A stretch of 5,358 bases of DNA from Gammaproteobacteria bacterium (GTDB lineage: Bacteria > Pseudomonadota > Gammaproteobacteria > SZUA-229), in the NCBI GenBank assembly GCA_013138755.1, contig WTCC01000067.1, positions 1-5,358 of the forward strand, written 5' to 3'. The position numbers and the translations under genes were made by a program. The notes below the pieces were generated by a model. It made no database searches, was not told the DNA's origin, and worked only from the letters and a program-made list of their open reading frames with translations. Positions 5,201-5,358 of this stretch are shown here, one piece after another; the first letter of the stretch is position 1, and each line of letters starts with the position of its first letter.

Positions 5201-5358
5201 ATGACGACAGAGAGTCGAATTCAAGCAATGCCAGTTCAGCTGGTTAATCAGATCGCGGCAGGAGAAGTTGTCGAACGTCCGGCTGCCGTCGTGAAAGAAC
5301 TGTTGGAGAATAGCCTTGACGCTGGTGCGACCAAGATCACCATCGATATCGAGCAGGG
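5201..5358 (+). CDS. mutL: DNA mismatch repair protein MutL, N-terminal fragment (3' cut by window edge)
   Basis: The first 52 residues of the GHKL ATPase domain are present. [22 protein letters not shown] (residues 6-27) is the hallmark MutL start. [13 protein letters not shown] (33-45) holds ATPase motif I with the catalytic Glu (KELLEN) and the Mg-binding Asn. MutL is the ATP-driven matchmaker that links MutS mismatch recognition to strand nicking and UvrD. ATG 5201 is preferred over the Met at 5228 because the conserved RIQ..P segment lies between them; no strong Shine-Dalgarno is visible. In many Gammaproteobacteria amiB lies just upstream and miaA-hfq downstream; here the upstream gene is a methyltransferase. 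Codon use is richer in G+C than the methyltransferase pair, fitting a core gene at the edge of acquired DNA. Confidence 0.96.
   Translation, partial: MTTESRIQAMPVQLVNQIAAGEVVERPAAVVKELLENSLDAGATKITIDIEQ

Noticed and set aside
1..5358. tRNA, rRNA, CRISPR array or riboswitch
   Set aside because: No regularly spaced repeats, no tRNA-like cloverleaf or rRNA signature sequence was seen on either strand.

Overview
The window looks like gammaproteobacterial DNA, though the genus cannot be named. Three signs point that way: a C-terminal sorting tail of the GlyGly-CTERM kind, cassette recombination sites of the chromosomal-integron kind, and a MutL start typical of Proteobacteria. All six recognisable genes lie on the + strand. 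The cassette, transposase and methyltransferase DNA is AT-rich; the cytochrome gene and mutL are visibly richer in G+C, so the window looks like a mosaic.

Bases 1-982 are the distal part of an integron cassette array. Two attC sites can be built base by base: R''/L''/L'/R' boxes, 5-6 nt spacers, and the single unpaired C in L''. They bound a complete cassette (173-982) encoding a HEPN protein of the AbiU2 type, a candidate RNase and phage-defence gene. The cassette to its left is cut by the window edge and ends in a glycine-rich, membrane-spanning, Arg/Lys-rich tail. In both cassettes the reading frame runs into attC, so attC encodes a basic C-terminus. attI and intI would lie to the left, outside the window.

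Bases 983-2740 hold a G+C-richer gene for a periplasmic cytochrome c / heme d1 protein, closest by eye to NirN (heme d1 maturation) and related to the nitrite reductase NirS. It stands alone with no other nir gene, starts 26 nt after the attC crossover point, and has no attC of its own behind it. A hairpin that may be a terminator follows.

Bases 2741-3565 are a REP-associated tyrosine transposase (RAYT) element with 33-bp inverted ends. Its Shine-Dalgarno sits in the loop of a perfect 7-bp hairpin that also takes in the start codon. The element ends 35 bp before the next gene.

Bases 3601-4942 are a two-gene methyltransferase operon with a 4-nt gap: an ArsM-like enzyme, then a methyltransferase of the family that includes METTL12/CSKMT. 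A 258-bp gap with a plausible sigma-70 promoter leads to mutL (5201 onward), cut by the right edge. The usual upstream neighbour amiB is absent, so mutL probably marks the border between accessory and core DNA.
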